Shown one piece after another: positions 41,372 to 52,000 of a stretch of 64,000 nt of DNA. The translations under genes were made by a program, and so were the position numbers. Below the pieces are notes generated by a model. The model was not told where the DNA came from, did no database searches, and was given only the letters and a program-made list of their open reading frames with translations. Within the stretch, counting starts at the first letter, position 1. Every line of letters starts with the position of its first letter. The stretch is from Ahaetulla prasina (taxonomy: Eukaryota; Chordata; Lepidosauria; Squamata; Colubridae), in contig NC_080540.1 of NCBI RefSeq assembly GCF_028640845.1, positions 278,333,524 to 278,397,523 of the forward strand, given 5' to 3'.

Positions 41372-41382
41372 CCTCGTCGCCA
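41372..41382 (-). promoter_or_regulatory. Gypsy primer-binding site, tRNA-Ser type
   Basis: One base after the 5' LTR the minus strand reads TGGCGACGAGG, the complement of the 3' end of vertebrate tRNA-Ser(GCU) (CCTCGTCG plus CCA). Eleven bases match; the match then stops. Confidence 0.75.
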
Positions 41383-41383
41383 G

Positions 41384-41651
41384 TGTTGAGTTCAATAAAC
41401 ACGGAGACGCGTTGAATCAACAACTATTCTTTAATCTTGGAACGCTCTCTAACAGGCACGAACTAGCTAACGAAACTCTGACAGGAAATGAATCTTTTTC
41501 CTCTCAGCAGAACACCTAATTAGAACAACTTTGCGAACTGTCAGATGGGGAGCCAATCACAACGCTCCTGGCTTCCCGCTTCTCCTGTTGCTTGCGTCTC
41601 AACCAATCAGACTGAGCGGTGCTCGGATTGGCTGAGACGCAGGACACAACA
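41384..41651 (-). repeat. Gypsy 5' LTR (268 bp)
   Basis: Starts TGTTGTGTCCTGCGTC and ends TTATTGAACTCAACA on the minus strand. It contains AGCCAATCC and two GATTGG (inverted CCAAT) motifs in the U3 part and ATTAAAG, a likely polyadenylation signal, near 41430. No clear TATA box. Confidence 0.93.
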
Positions 41652-41936
41652 CGGTTCTCTGCCCTAATAATGACTGGCTTGGTGGACGTGGCCACGGGAT
41701 GTAACTGGCAGCACCCTGGGAGCAAAAACAGGCTCTGGGGGGGGACGTGCTGCCCCCCGCGCCCCATTTTGGGCTTGTAGGCCCAAAGTAGGCCTTTCTG
41801 CAGCCTCCTGGGAGTGAAAACAGGCCATGGGGGGGGGCGTCCCTGCAGCCTCCTGGGAGCCAAAAGGGGACGGGGTAGGAAGGGGCAGTTTGCCCGAACT
41901 GGTCCGAACCGGCTGATTCCCACCACTGGTAGGGAG

Positions 41937-43052
41937 CAAGACATAGAAAAAAACAGCAGCCTGCCTAGGTTTTATAAATATATCTGCAAAAATGGGACAC
42001 ATAGAGAGGGGCGCAACACATATAAGTTTCAATCATATTATGACAGCTGCCATCTTGATCCCCACCACTATTCCATACGCACTCTCTTTCCACAAATATT
42101 TAGGCTAGAGAGGAACATAGTTTAAAGAGGGAGTCAGCAAATTTCTGACTTCCTCTTTAAAGAGGAGGGAGATAAAGTTCTTCAAAAGGAGGGAGATAAC
42201 ATTTTTCAAATAAACTGAACTGGGAATAACCTGCCAAGGCACAGTTCCAAGAATTATCTTGATACTAGCATTGTTGGTGATAGTGAAATTAATACTTGTC
42301 CCAAGGGGTATCTACCTCCTCACCACTGTATCACTGCAGTTATAGAAAAGAGAAATAATTTATATATGCAGATTATAATCAATATATAAATATATCTGCT
42401 GCTCAAAAAACAACAACAACACCACAGATACTTCTGGCCCTTAAAAATGTTTATGGCACAAGGTTTTGTGAACTATGCCCCACAAAGAATAAACCGGTAC
42501 TCAGGGCAGAGAATGAATGTAAAATATATCATGATTTCACTTGCAGAAAGCTTACACAGAGGGCAAAGTTGGCACAGGCTTTTGCCCTTTCTACACTTTG
42601 CATTTTTCAGTGCTGTCGCTGAATGTTCCTGCTTTTGTTCTGCTTATCTTTCAGTATATAAAAAGAAATCCACAACGTGTCTTTTTTCAAAAACAAACAG
42701 GATGAAAGGTAAGTACAGGGCCAATTCACACTTTCTTTTTCGCCTATCGCCAGTGCAGGCCGCTCACTGCTTCCTGTGTATAGGAATATTGGGTGTTGCC
42801 TTCTTCCCACCGTAAATGCACTCCTTGATTGTGTTTTCCAGCTTGGATTCAAAATTGTTATTTTCTAGCTTGAGATATGGGGAGCCCCCCAGAGTACTCG
42901 GTCGCTAGGACTATCTTCCATTCTAGCAATGGCTTCTAGGCCTAGTTCCAGCTGGCTATACTGGGCTGAATGGAATTGTCTGGTGCCCCTTTTGCTCTAA
43001 ACTCCTGGTTGCTACCTTCTCTGCTGGTTGGAACTTGTTGTTTTTTTAAAAT
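41937..43052. other. Stretch without recognised feature
   Basis: A small local duplication AAAGGAGGGAGATAA occurs near 42163 and 42186. No repeat family or gene recognised; the 122-codon frame at 42447-42815 has no motif. Confidence 0.4.
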
Positions 43053-43363
43053 ACAGGTAGTCCTCCACTTACAACAATTCACTTAATGACCACTCAAAGT
43101 TGTAACAGCCCAATGAAGTGGACAAGAGATGATGGATGGATGATTCCTCTTTTTTGTTGCTGCTCCGAGTTGCTTGACATGATTAGAAGTTAGATAGGAC
43201 AGAAAGAAAAAGTTTCTCAATAAAGGATGACATGATTAAAAGCTAGAATAAGTGACAGAAATAAATTTTTATTTAATTTGTTTAATTTTTATTTGATAAA
43301 ATGGAAATAATAATGAGAAATAGATGGAATAATTGAATAATGATAGACTGTAACATAATATAG

Positions 43364-43691
43364 ATGTATATCAGGGGTGAAATCCAGCAGGTTCTGACAG
43401 GTTAATTTTGTTTTAATTTGTATATTGTACTGTTTTTTAATCTGGCTGTACACCGCCCTGAGTCCTTCGGGAGAAGGGCGGTATAAAAATCTAAATAATA
43501 AATAAATAAAATAAATAAAACCAGTAGAAGAAATTTTGAATAGTTCGGAGAATGGGCAAATATTGCCTCTGGAATAGGCAATATTTTGCAGTATCCTTCC
43601 CCGGCCACGCCCACAAAGCCACATCATTCCCACCAAGCCACGCCCACAGAACCAGTAGTAAAAAAATTTGAATTTCACCACTGATGTGTAT
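43364..43691 (-). mobile_element. hAT-type MITE, family A, inside the L1-like insert
   Basis: Element 43372-43683 (minus orientation) runs CAGGGGTGAAATCCAGCAGG to TTTGAATTTCACCACTG. Flanks ATGTATAT and ATGTGTAT agree at seven of eight bases. Contains the GCCACGCCCAC and CCACCAAGCC words of family A. Confidence 0.87.
43404..43524 (+). mobile_element. L2 LINE 3' tail inside the hAT MITE
   Basis: TTAATCTGGCTGTACACCGCC and the hairpin partner GAGAAGGGCGGTATAAAAAT, then (AAAT)n. It interrupts family A sequence between CTGACAGG and CCAGTAGAAG. About 120 bp, 5'-truncated. Confidence 0.85.
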
Positions 43692-44147
43692 TGTTATTAG
43701 AAATACATAAGTTGATTGACTGTAATAATGATAATGTTTAATCTGATCAGTTTCATTTGTATTGGATTGTATGGTGCCCAGGTGCCATACTGTTCATGCA
43801 TTGATTTGACATTTTTATAAAAAATAAGAAAATATTTTTTTTAAAAAAAGTTGCAAGAGCCCTGAAAAGAGTGTCTTAAGACCATTTTTCACACTTACGA
43901 CTGTTGCAGCATTCCCATGGTCATATGATTTACATTCGGCTATTTGACAAATGACTCACATTTATCACCGCAGCAGTGTCTCGAGATCATTGCAGCCTTT
44001 CGACAAACAAAATCAACGGGGAAACCAGATTCACGTAACAACCATCTTACTGATTTAACAACTGCAGTGATTCACTTAAATGTGGCAAGAAAAGTCGTAG
44101 AATGGGGCAAATTTCTCACTTAGCAACAGAAATTTTGGGCTCAGTTG

Positions 44148-44200
44148 TTTATTTATTTGATTTCTATACCACCCTTCTCCCAAAGGACTTAGTTGTGGTC
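44148..44200 (-). mobile_element. L2-type tail fragment
   Basis: TTTATTTATTTGATTTCTAT, then CCACCCTTCTCCCAAAGGAC: inverted L2 tail with mutated hairpin, attached to the end of the GTAGTC repeat. Confidence 0.6.
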
Positions 44201-44280
44201 TAACTGTGGTCTAACTAACTGTAATCATGAGGTTCTTCCAATGATAGACAGTTACATCGATAAATCATCTTCATGAGAGC

Positions 44281-44482
44281 CAGTAGTGAAATCCAAATTT
44301 TTTTATTACTGGTTCTGCGGGCGTGGCTTGGTGGGCGTAGTGTGGCTTGGTGGACGTGGCAGGGGAAGGATACTGCAAAATCTCCATTCCCACCCCACTC
44401 TGAAGTCAGCCAGAGGTGGTATTTGCCGGTTCCAAACTACTCAAAATTTCCACTACTGATTGGAACCGGTATCCACTACTAT
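44281..44482. mobile_element. hAT-type MITE, family A
   Basis: Starts CAGTAGTGAAATCCAAATTT and includes GGCGTGGCTTGGTGGGCG and GGATACTGCAAAATCTCC; the right end is CGGTATCCACTACT. No clear target duplication. Confidence 0.75.
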
Positions 44483-44784
44483 CTCTCCTGGTGGCACTCT
44501 TTCTGCTTAGGCTGGGTAAACTTCCCTGCCCCTAATCACACTTCCACAAAGTTTCTTTCCTTTTGGTTTATAAGATCTTTAAGTTGCAAAGTATAAAGCA
44601 AAAAAAAGTTGGAGTTTACCTCTCCTTTGCGCTAGCAAAAATTTTCGGAAGGAATGTAGGAATCAGAGTGAAACCTCCTTATTGCTTGGATGATAATCGT
44701 AGCACCAGAGCTATCATGAGTCTCCCATTAGGGGGAGAAACAAAAACAGTGAAAAGGTCTGGCTTTTGTGCCAAGTGTGAAAAA

Positions 44785-45028
44785 TTTTTTTTATTTATTT
44801 ACATTTATATCCCGCCCTTCTCCGAAGACTCAGGGCGGCTTACATTGTGGAAGGCAATAGTCTCATTCTATTTGTATATTTATATACAAAGTCAACTTAT
44901 TGCCCCCCCCAACAATCTGGGTCCTCATTTTACCTACCTTATAAAGGATGGAAGGCTGAGTCAACCTTGGGCCTGCAGGCAGCTGTGTTTAATAACAGGC
45001 TTCTTACAGCCTGAGCCACACCGTGGCC
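44785..45028 (-). mobile_element. tRNA-derived SINE, type 2 (array copy 1)
   Basis: The minus-strand head is near 45025 (GGGGCCACGGTGTGGCTCAG) and the tail with CCGCCCTGAGTCTTCGGAG at 44813-44835. The copy lacks part of the B-box side compared with the copy at 49940-50224. Confidence 0.85.
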
Positions 45029-45205
45029 CCTAAGATGGGATGGAAGGCAATTCTATGTGCAAATATCTGGGGAAATCAAGCAGAGGCAAAGAAGCTAATG
45101 AAAATGGGGCAACCTATAATTTCAACAAATTAGGAACAAAGGCAAAAATATATGTCCCAGGATAATGTTGCAGGATCCAGTCTGGATCAGTCATTGGGAC
45201 CAGAG

Positions 45206-45600
45206 CAGGGGTGAAATGCTCCCGGTTTGGACCGGATCGCCCTATCTGGTAGCGATGGTGGCAGGTGGTTCAGCAAACCAGTAGCAAAAATCCCTCCCCC
45301 CACATGCCCAGCTGAGCCGTGCGATCATCAGAGGTTTTTTTTTTTTTTACTTTTAAAAGGATTTTTTATTTGGGCGAAAAAATGCTTTTAAAAATAAAAA
45401 AAAGGCTCTGATGATCACGTGGCTCAGCTGGGATCGCCAGAGCCTTTAAAAGCATTTTTTTACAACCTCTTTGATGCTCTGGTTGCCTGATTTAAAAATG
45501 CTTTTAAAAGGCTCTGGCAATCCCAGCTGAGTTGCCTGATCGTCAAAAGCTTTTAAAAGCATTTTTTACAACCACTTTGGTCGAAGAAAACTTAATTTTA
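45206..45600 (-). mobile_element. hAT-type element, family F (array copy 1)
   Basis: Starts CAGGGGTGAAATGCTCCCGG. Interior blocks (AAAATGCTTTTAAAA, GGCTCTGATGATCACGTGG) recur in direct and inverted order and could form large hairpins. The far end is missing. Confidence 0.75.
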
Positions 45601-46480
45601 TATTATAAAATTTATATTAAAATTAAACTATATTAGAAAGGTTACTATGTAATCATGTATTTCATAAGGCAAACATGGAGTGGGACGGGGAGAGATAAAG
45701 TACATCCAACAGGATTATTTTCAACATTTTTGCATTTCAAGTTGAAGAAATAATTACTTTCTTAAATTCTGATCATCTGAGATTTCCATTAATACGTCTG
45801 CTGAAATGAAGGGTAGCGCTAATCTGGTAAATGATAATAAATGTAAACCCATGCACTAATATCAAGCCTAATGACTGCCTTAAAAGAAAGTTAATTACTA
45901 AATGCACCGTCTCTGCTTACCATAGAAGCTTTTGTGTTGGTTCCAAATATCTGAATTAATTGTTTCTGCAAGACAGGATGAGAAAGGCTCAGATGTAAAG
46001 CAATCAGAATTCATAAAAGGGTACAATCCTATTTTTTTTTCCTAAAGCAAATCCTTAAATCTTACCTCCATGGATTTTTTTAACTAAATGGCCAGTCTGA
46101 AAGCCTTCCTCCACTTTATTCTATTCCAACCAATTATTAATTAGTAAAAATCTGTAAAACCCGTGCAAGCTTTTGTTACCTTAAAGCTACTAGAATCTGC
46201 AGCCACTTGATTTACTCCAATGATTGCACATTTTAGAATTCCGTGGGCCAGAATCAGCACCCTGTCCTCACCAGCCTCTTTTTCTATATCCTAAATTCAG
46301 CACCAAATCACAGAAGCATGATCTGCCACCAATTTTAGCTCAATATAAGTTAAAAAAAAAAAGATTCATAAGCTTTTGGAAAACCTTTGCACATCCAAAA
46401 CAGAAAATCAAAACACACAAATATCCGGTTGCTATGATGCCACCAACTGCAATTCCAGAATTTTTTTTTAAAAAATGCCC

Positions 46481-46727
46481 TACTTCCTGACCTCCGGACT
46501 GTTCGCCGCGAGCTGAAGACATATCTATTCTTCCGGGCAGGACTGGCTTAAATAGGGTTTTTAAACATGGATTTTATTGGGGTTTATTTTATATTTTGTA
46601 TTGTATTTTAAATTTAGGCTTATATTGAATAAGTTTTTTAAATAGTGTTTTTATTGTAATGTATTATTTTATCTGCCTGTTCACCGCCCTGAGTCCTTCG
46701 GGAGAAGGGCGGTATAAAAATTAATTA
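46481..46727 (+). mobile_element. L2 LINE 3' end (array copy 1)
   Basis: Encodes the L2 C-terminus (LPDLRT.RRELKTYLFF; here the Phe-Arg site reads differently), then the 3' UTR and CCGCCCTGAGTCCTTCGGG hairpin. Followed by (ATT)n. Copies at 48431, 51670 and, partly, 53722. Confidence 0.88.
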
Positions 46728-46728
46728 A

Positions 46729-46802
<74 letters not shown>
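46727..46802. repeat. (ATT)n microsatellite, array copy 1
   Basis: About 24 triplets after the L2 tail. Other copies show (AAT)n of similar length, an orientation-like change (TTA versus AAT) at the same place. Confidence 0.93.
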
Positions 46803-46804
<2 letters not shown>

Positions 46805-47069
46805 CATTCATTGCAATCTACTTTTCCAGTAAGCTTTCCTGCCAGCCAGGAATGATGTACACCAGATTTTGCTCTTCATTGAGAAATATATGAATGTGAG
46901 AAAGAAACTTCATTGCAGGTGTGTTGATTTGGAGAATCCCTAATGATGCAGTGAATAGGCTTGAATTATAGATATGTTTTACATAAATATTGCAGTGGAC
47001 ATTGATTGCTGAATTCAGTAAGAAAGCTGCATTGGGGAGGTAAAGAAGGCCTGAAAATGGCTCTGAGCT

Positions 47070-47345
47070 AGGAGTAAGACAAGGGTAATGTCCTTGGGTG
47101 GTTGAAGATTGGTTTTGGGGACATTAGAGGTGTGCCAGTTGGGATCTTGAATATATATATGTGTTTTGTATGCAGATTATGCTGTGTTCTTGTCTGAGAA
47201 CCCGAATTATTTGCAGGCCATTAGTTTCAGTGGTACCAGGTTCACCAGACTAAGAAATCAATGCCATGTAGGTAAGGACTACTTTTATTGTAATAACTAC
47301 AGCAACAGAAGCACTTGCAAGTCTGAAAGCGCTTGGAAAGAACAG
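47070..47345 (+). pseudogene. Possible relic of a LINE reverse transcriptase in segment S1b
   Basis: ELGVRQG-stop-CP (about 47067-47093) resembles the GVRQGCPLSP motif of LINE reverse transcriptases. About 25 codons on, YADYAVFLSENPNYLQA resembles the YADDAVLLSE catalytic motif with the second Asp replaced by Tyr. The rest is not recognisable. The relic recurs at 49113, 52353 and 54280 because the segment is multiplied, not because it is conserved as a gene. Confidence 0.4.
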
Positions 47346-47396
47346 TGAAGTTAAAGTTCACAAGGCAATATATGAAATGGTTTTATGGATATGATG

Positions 47397-47515
47397 GAAG
47401 CGAATATAGCAATAGCCATAGCACTTAAGATTTATATACCTCTTCACAGTGCTTTACAACCCTCTCTAAGTGGTTTACAGAATCAGCATATTGCCCCCAA
47501 CAATCTGGGTCCTCA
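47397..47515 (-). mobile_element. Type 1 SINE tail fragment in S1b (copy 1)
   Basis: AGCAATAGCCATAGCACTTA, TTCACAGTGCTTTACAACCC and CCCCCAACAATCTGGGTCC match the 3' half of the type 1 SINE. It is truncated and joined to an ACACACAC run. Same fragment in copies at about 49345, 52585 and 54510. Confidence 0.75.
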
Positions 47516-48675
47516 TATGGTTATTACACATACACACACACAAACACACAGACAGTCCTTGACTTACAACCCCAATTAAAATTTAACTATATTAGAAAGG
47601 TTACTATGTAATCATGTATTTCATAAGGCAAACATGGAGTGGGACGGGAGAGATAAAGTACATCCAACAGGATTATTTTCAACATTTTGCATTTCAATTT
47701 GAAGAAATAATTGCTTTCTTAAATTCTGATCATCTGAGATTTCCATTAATCGTCTGCTGAAATGAAGGGTAGCGCTAATCTGGTAAATGATAATAAATGT
47801 AAACCCATGCACTAATATCAAGCCTAATGACTGCCTTAAAAGAAAGTTAATTACTAAATGCACCGTCTCTGCTTACCATAGAAGCTTTTGTGTTGGTTCC
47901 AAATATCTGGATTAATTGTTTCTGCAAGACAGGATGAGAAAGGCTCAGATGTAAAGCAATCAGAATTCATAAAAGAGTACAATCCTATTTTTTTTTCCTA
48001 AAGCAAATCCTTAAATCTTACCTCCATGGATTTTTTTGACTAAATGGCCAGTCTGAAAGCCTTCCTCCACTTTATTCTATTCCAACCAATTATTAATTAG
48101 TAAAAATCTGTAAAACCCGTGCAAGCTTTTGTTACCTTAAAGCTACTAGAATCTGCAGCCACTTGATTTACTCCAATGATTGCACATTTTAGAATTCCGG
48201 GGTCCAGAATCAGCACCCTGTCCTCACCAGCCTCTTTTCTATATCCTAAGTTCAGCACCAAATCACAGAAGCATGATCTGCCACCAATTTTAGCTCAATA
48301 TAAGTTAAAAAAAAAGATTCATAAGCTTTTGGAAAACCTTTGCACATCCAAAACAGAAAATCAAAACACACAAATATCCAGTTGCTATGATGCCACCAAC
48401 TGCAATTCCAGAATTTTTTTTAAAAAAATGCCCTACTTCCTGACCTCCGGACCTTTCGCCGCGAGCTGAAGACATATCTATTCTTCCGAGTAGGACTGGC
48501 TTAAATAGGGTTTTTAAACATGGATTTTATTGGGGTTTATTTTATATTTTGTATTGCATTTTAAATTTAGGCTATATTGAATAAGTTTTTTAAATAGTGT
48601 TTTTATTGTAATGTATTATTTTATCTGCCTGTTCACCGCCCTGAGTCCTTCGGGAGAAGGACGGTATAAAAATTA

Positions 48676-48678
<3 letters not shown>

Positions 48679-48758
<80 letters not shown>

Positions 48759-48760
48759 TT
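48679..48760. repeat. (AAT)n microsatellite, array copy 2
   Basis: Triplet run with two ATG interruptions near 48731-48741. Poly-isoleucine frames across it are artefacts. Confidence 0.93.
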
Positions 48761-49496
48761 ACCCATTCATTGCAATCTACTTTTCCAGTAAGCTTTCCTG
48801 CCAGCCAGGAATGATGTACACCAGATGTTTGCTCTTCATTGAGAAATATATGAATGTGAGAAAGAAACTTCATTACAGGTGTGTTGATTTGGAGAATCCC
48901 TAATGATGCAGTGAATAGGCTTGAATTATAGATATGTTTTACATAAATATTGCAGTGGACATTGATTGCTGAATTCAGTAAGAAAGCTGTAAAGAAGGCC
49001 TGAAAATGGCTCTGAGCTAGGAGTAAGACAAGAGTAATGTCCTTGGGTGGTTGAAGATTGGTTTTGGGGACATTAGAGGTGTGCCAGTTGGGATCTTGAA
49101 TATATATGTGTTTTGTATGCAGATTATGCTGTGTTCTTGTCTGAGAACCCGAATTATTTGCAGGCCATTAGTTTCAGTGGTACCAGGTTCACCAGACTAA
49201 GAAATCAATGCCATGTAGGTAAGGACTACTTTTATTGTAATAACTACAGCAACAGAAGCACTTGCAAGTCTGAAAGCGCTTGGAAAGAACAGAGAAGTTA
49301 AAGTTCAAAAGGCAATATATGAAATGGTTTTATGGATATGATGGAAGCGAATATAGCAATAGCCATAGCACTTAAGATTTATATACCTCTTCACAGTGCT
49401 TTACAACCCTCTCTAAGTGGTTTACAGAATCAGCATATTGCCCCCAACAATCTGGATCCTCATATGGTTATTACACATACACACACACAAACACAC

Positions 49497-49891
49497 AGAC
49501 AGTCCTTGACTTACAACCCCAATTAAGCCGAAAATTTATGTTGTTAAATGAGAATTTGTTAAGTGAGTTTTGCCCCATTTTACGTCATTTCTTGCCACAG
49601 TTGTTAAGTGAATCATTGCAATTGATAAATTAGTAATCTGGTTGTTAAATGAATCTGGCTTCCCCGTTGACTTTGCTTGTCAGAAGTTTTCAAAAAGTGA
49701 TCACATGACCCTGGGACGCTGCCATGGTCATAAGTATGAAACAGTTGCCAAGCATCTGAATTTTGATTAGGTGACCATGAGGATGCTGCAAAGGTTGTAA
49801 CTGTGAAAAACGGTCGTAAGTCACTTTTTTCAGTGCCGTTGTAACTTTGAATGGTCACTAAATGAACTATTGTAAGTTGAGGACTACCTGT
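49497..49891. repeat. GTAGTC repeat family, array copy 2
   Basis: Runs from ACAGTCCTTGACTTACAAC to TAAGTTGAGGACTACCTGTA, so the ends are inverse to each other. Interior words GTTGTTAAGTGAATC, AAGTGATCACATGACC and GTGAAAAACGGTCGTAAG are those of all family members. Confidence 0.82.
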
Positions 49892-49939
49892 ACTGGTAGG
49901 CCACTGAAAAATACATTTCTGTATGGCCTAAATGTAATA

Positions 49940-50224
49940 ATATTTTTTTATTTATTTATTTATTTATTTATTAAAATTTTATACCACCTTTCTCCGAAGA
50001 CTCAGGGCAGCTTACATTGTATAAGGCAATAGTCTCATTCTATTTGTATATTTATATACAAAGTCAACATTGCCCCCCCAACAATCTGGGTCCTCATTTT
50101 ACCTACCTTATAAAGGATGGAAGGCTGAGTCAACCTTGGGCCTGGTGGGACTAGAACCTGCAGTAATTGCAGGCAGCTGTGTTTAATAACAGGCTTCTTA
50201 CAGCCTGAGCCACACTGCGGCCCC
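49940..50224 (-). mobile_element. tRNA-derived SINE, type 2 (array copy, hybrid tail)
   Basis: The head (GGGGCCGCAGTGTGGCTCAG on the minus strand) and body equal those at 44785. The tail, however, is preceded by the (TTTA)n and linker that flank the L2 copy in groups 3 and 4, so this copy stands at a recombination joint. Confidence 0.85.
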
Positions 50225-50399
50225 TAAGATGGGATGGAAGGCAATTCTATGTGCAAATATCTGGGGAAATCAAGCAGAGGCAAAGAAGCTAATGAAAACG
50301 GGGCAACCTATAATTTCAACAAATTAGGAACAAAGGCAAAAATATATGTCCCAGGATAATGTTGCAGGATCCAGTCTGGATCAGTCATTGGGACCAGAG

Positions 50400-50790
50400 C
50401 AGGGGTGAAATGCTCCCGGTTTGGACCGGATCGCCCGATCTGGTAGCGATGGTGGCAGGTGGTTCAGCAAACCAGTAGCAAAAATCCCTCCCCCCCCATG
50501 CCCAGCTGAGCCGTGCGATCATCAGAGGTTGTTTTTTTTTTTTTTACTTTTAAAAGGATTTTTTATTTGGGCGAAAAAATGCTTTTAAAAGTAAAAAAAA
50601 GGCTCTGATGATCACGTGGCTCAGCTGGGATCGCCAGAGCCTTTTAAAAGCATTTTTTTACAACCTCTTTGATGCTCTGGTTGCCTGATTTAAAAATGCT
50701 TTTAAAAGGCTCTGGCAATCCCAGCTGAGTTGCCTGATCGTCAGAAGCTTTTAAAAGCATTTTTTACAACCACTTTGGTTGAAGAAAACT
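50400..50790 (-). mobile_element. hAT-type element, family F (array copy 2)
   Basis: Near-identical to 45206-45600, including CAGGGGTGAAATGCTCCCGG and the missing far end. Confidence 0.75.
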
Positions 50791-51918
50791 TAATTTTATA
50801 TTATTAAACTTATATTAAAATTTAACTATATTAGAAAGGTTACTATGTAATCATGTATTTCATAAGGCAAACATGGAGTGGGACGGGGAGAGATAAAGTA
50901 CATCCAACAGGATTATTTTCAACATTTTTGCATTTCAATTTGAAGAAATAATTGCTTTCTTAAATTCTGATCATCTGAGATTTCCATTAATACGTCTGCT
51001 GAAATGAAGGGTAGCGCTAATCTGGTAAATGATAATAAATGTAAACCCATGCACTAATATCAAGCCTAATGACTGCCTTAAAAGAAAGTTAATTACTAAA
51101 TGCACCGTCTCTGCTTACCATAGAAGCTTTTGTGTTGGTTCCAAATATCTGGATTAATTGTTTCTGCAAGACAGGATGAGAAAGGCTCAGATGTAAAGCA
51201 ATCAGAATTCATAAAAGAGTACAATCCTATTTTTTTTTCCTAAAGCAAATCCTTAAATCTTACCTCCATGGATTTTTTTGACTAAATGGCCAGTCTGAAA
51301 GCCTTCCTCCACTTTATTCTATTCCAACCAATTATTAATTAGTAAAAATCTGTAAAACCCGTGCAAGCTTTTGTTACCTTAAAGCTACTAGAATCTGCAG
51401 CCACTTGATTTACTCCAATGATTGCACATTTTAGAATTCCGTGGTCCAGAATCAGCACCCTGTCCTCACCAGCCTCTTTTTCTATATCCTAAGTTCAGCA
51501 CCAAATCACAGAAGCATGATCTGCCACCAATTTTAGCTCAATATAAGTTAAAAAAAAAGATTCATAAGCTTTTGGAAAACCTTTGCACATCCAAAACAGA
51601 AAATCAAAACACACAAATATCCAGTTGCTATGATGCCACCAACTGCAATTCCAGAATTTTTTTTAAAAAAATGCCCTACTTCCTGACCTCCGGACCTTTC
51701 GCCGCGAGCTGAAGACATATCTATTCTTCCGAGTAGGACTGGCTTAAATAGGGTTTTTAAACATGGATTTTATTGGGGTTTATTTTATATTTTGTATTGC
51801 ATTTTAAATTTAGGCTATATTGAATAAGTTTTTTAAATAGTGTTTTTATTGTAATGTATTATTTTATCTGCCTGTTCACCGCCCTGAGTCCTTCGGGAGA
51901 AGGACGGTATAAAAATTA

Positions 51919-51977
<59 letters not shown>

Positions 51978-52000
51978 TAGTAATAATAATAATAATAATT
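51919..52000. repeat. (AAT)n microsatellite, array copy 3
   Basis: Triplet run with ATGATAGTA interruption, otherwise as in copy 2. Confidence 0.93.

Larger units (their letters stand above)
34795..41656 (-). mobile_element. Gypsy-type LTR retrotransposon with nested L2
   Basis: The element is 34800-41651 on the minus strand and is bounded by the 5-bp duplication CGGTT (34795-34799, 41652-41656). In its own direction the order is 5' LTR (41651-41384), primer-binding site, gag-pol (41370-about 37000), polypurine tract (37123-37111), 3' LTR (37110-34800, split by L2). The two LTRs differ at 3 of 268 positions. Pol order is protease, reverse transcriptase, RNase H, integrase, as in Metaviridae. 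It has several inactivating changes. Confidence 0.93.
34758..41936. mobile_element. hAT-type MITE that hosts the Gypsy element
   Basis: The MITE is 34766-34799 plus 41652-41928, about 306 bp once the Gypsy element and one duplicated pentamer are removed. It starts CTGTGATGGGATTCAAAT and ends CGGCTGATTCCCACCACTG. Flanks GTAGGGAA (34758-34765) and GTAGGGAG (41929-41936) form an 8-bp duplication with one change. The right part carries two AGCCTCCTGGGAG repeats and G-runs. It shares its ends with family B. Confidence 0.85.
43099..43862 (+). mobile_element. L1-like LINE 3' end with 13-bp target duplication
   Basis: GTTGTAACAGCCC (43099-43111) and GTTGCAAGAGCCC (43850-43862) are a 13-bp duplication with two changes. 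The insert 43112-43849 is an AT-rich 3' UTR ending GACATTTTTATAAAAAATAA and A-rich sequence. No coding sequence is left, so the L1 call rests on the duplication, tail and style. Confidence 0.65.
43053..44147. repeat. GTAGTC repeat family, copy split by an L1
   Basis: The left end ATACAGGTAGTCCTCCACTT with CACTTAATGACCACTC lies at 43053-43111. The rest resumes at 43863 (CACACTTACGACTGTTGCAG) and goes to the GGGCAAATTTCTCAC and TTTTGGGCTC blocks at about 44140. The gap is the L1 insertion. Confidence 0.75.
44785..47575 (-). repeat. Local array, segment group 1 (SINE, U, F, S1a, L2, AAT, S1b)
   Basis: First of the near-identical blocks. Order: type 2 SINE (44785-45028), unique segment U (45029-45205), family F hAT (45206-about 45600), unique S1a (about 45625-46480), L2 3' end (46481-46727), (ATT)n, unique S1b (46803-47575). 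It is cut off in the middle of the GTAGTC repeat at the junction to group 2. Confidence 0.9.
47576..50224 (-). repeat. Local array, segment group 2 (S1a, L2, AAT, S1b, GTAGTC, SINE)
   Basis: S1a 47590-48430, L2 3' end 48431-48678, (AAT)n 48679-48760, S1b 48761-49495, GTAGTC repeat 49497-49891, linker 49892-49938, type 2 SINE 49940-50224. It joins group 1 without an intervening SINE-U-F block. Confidence 0.9.

Noticed and set aside
42447..42815. 122-codon frame as a host exon
   Set aside because: No recognised domain, no splice-site context and no partner exon; base composition equals its surroundings.
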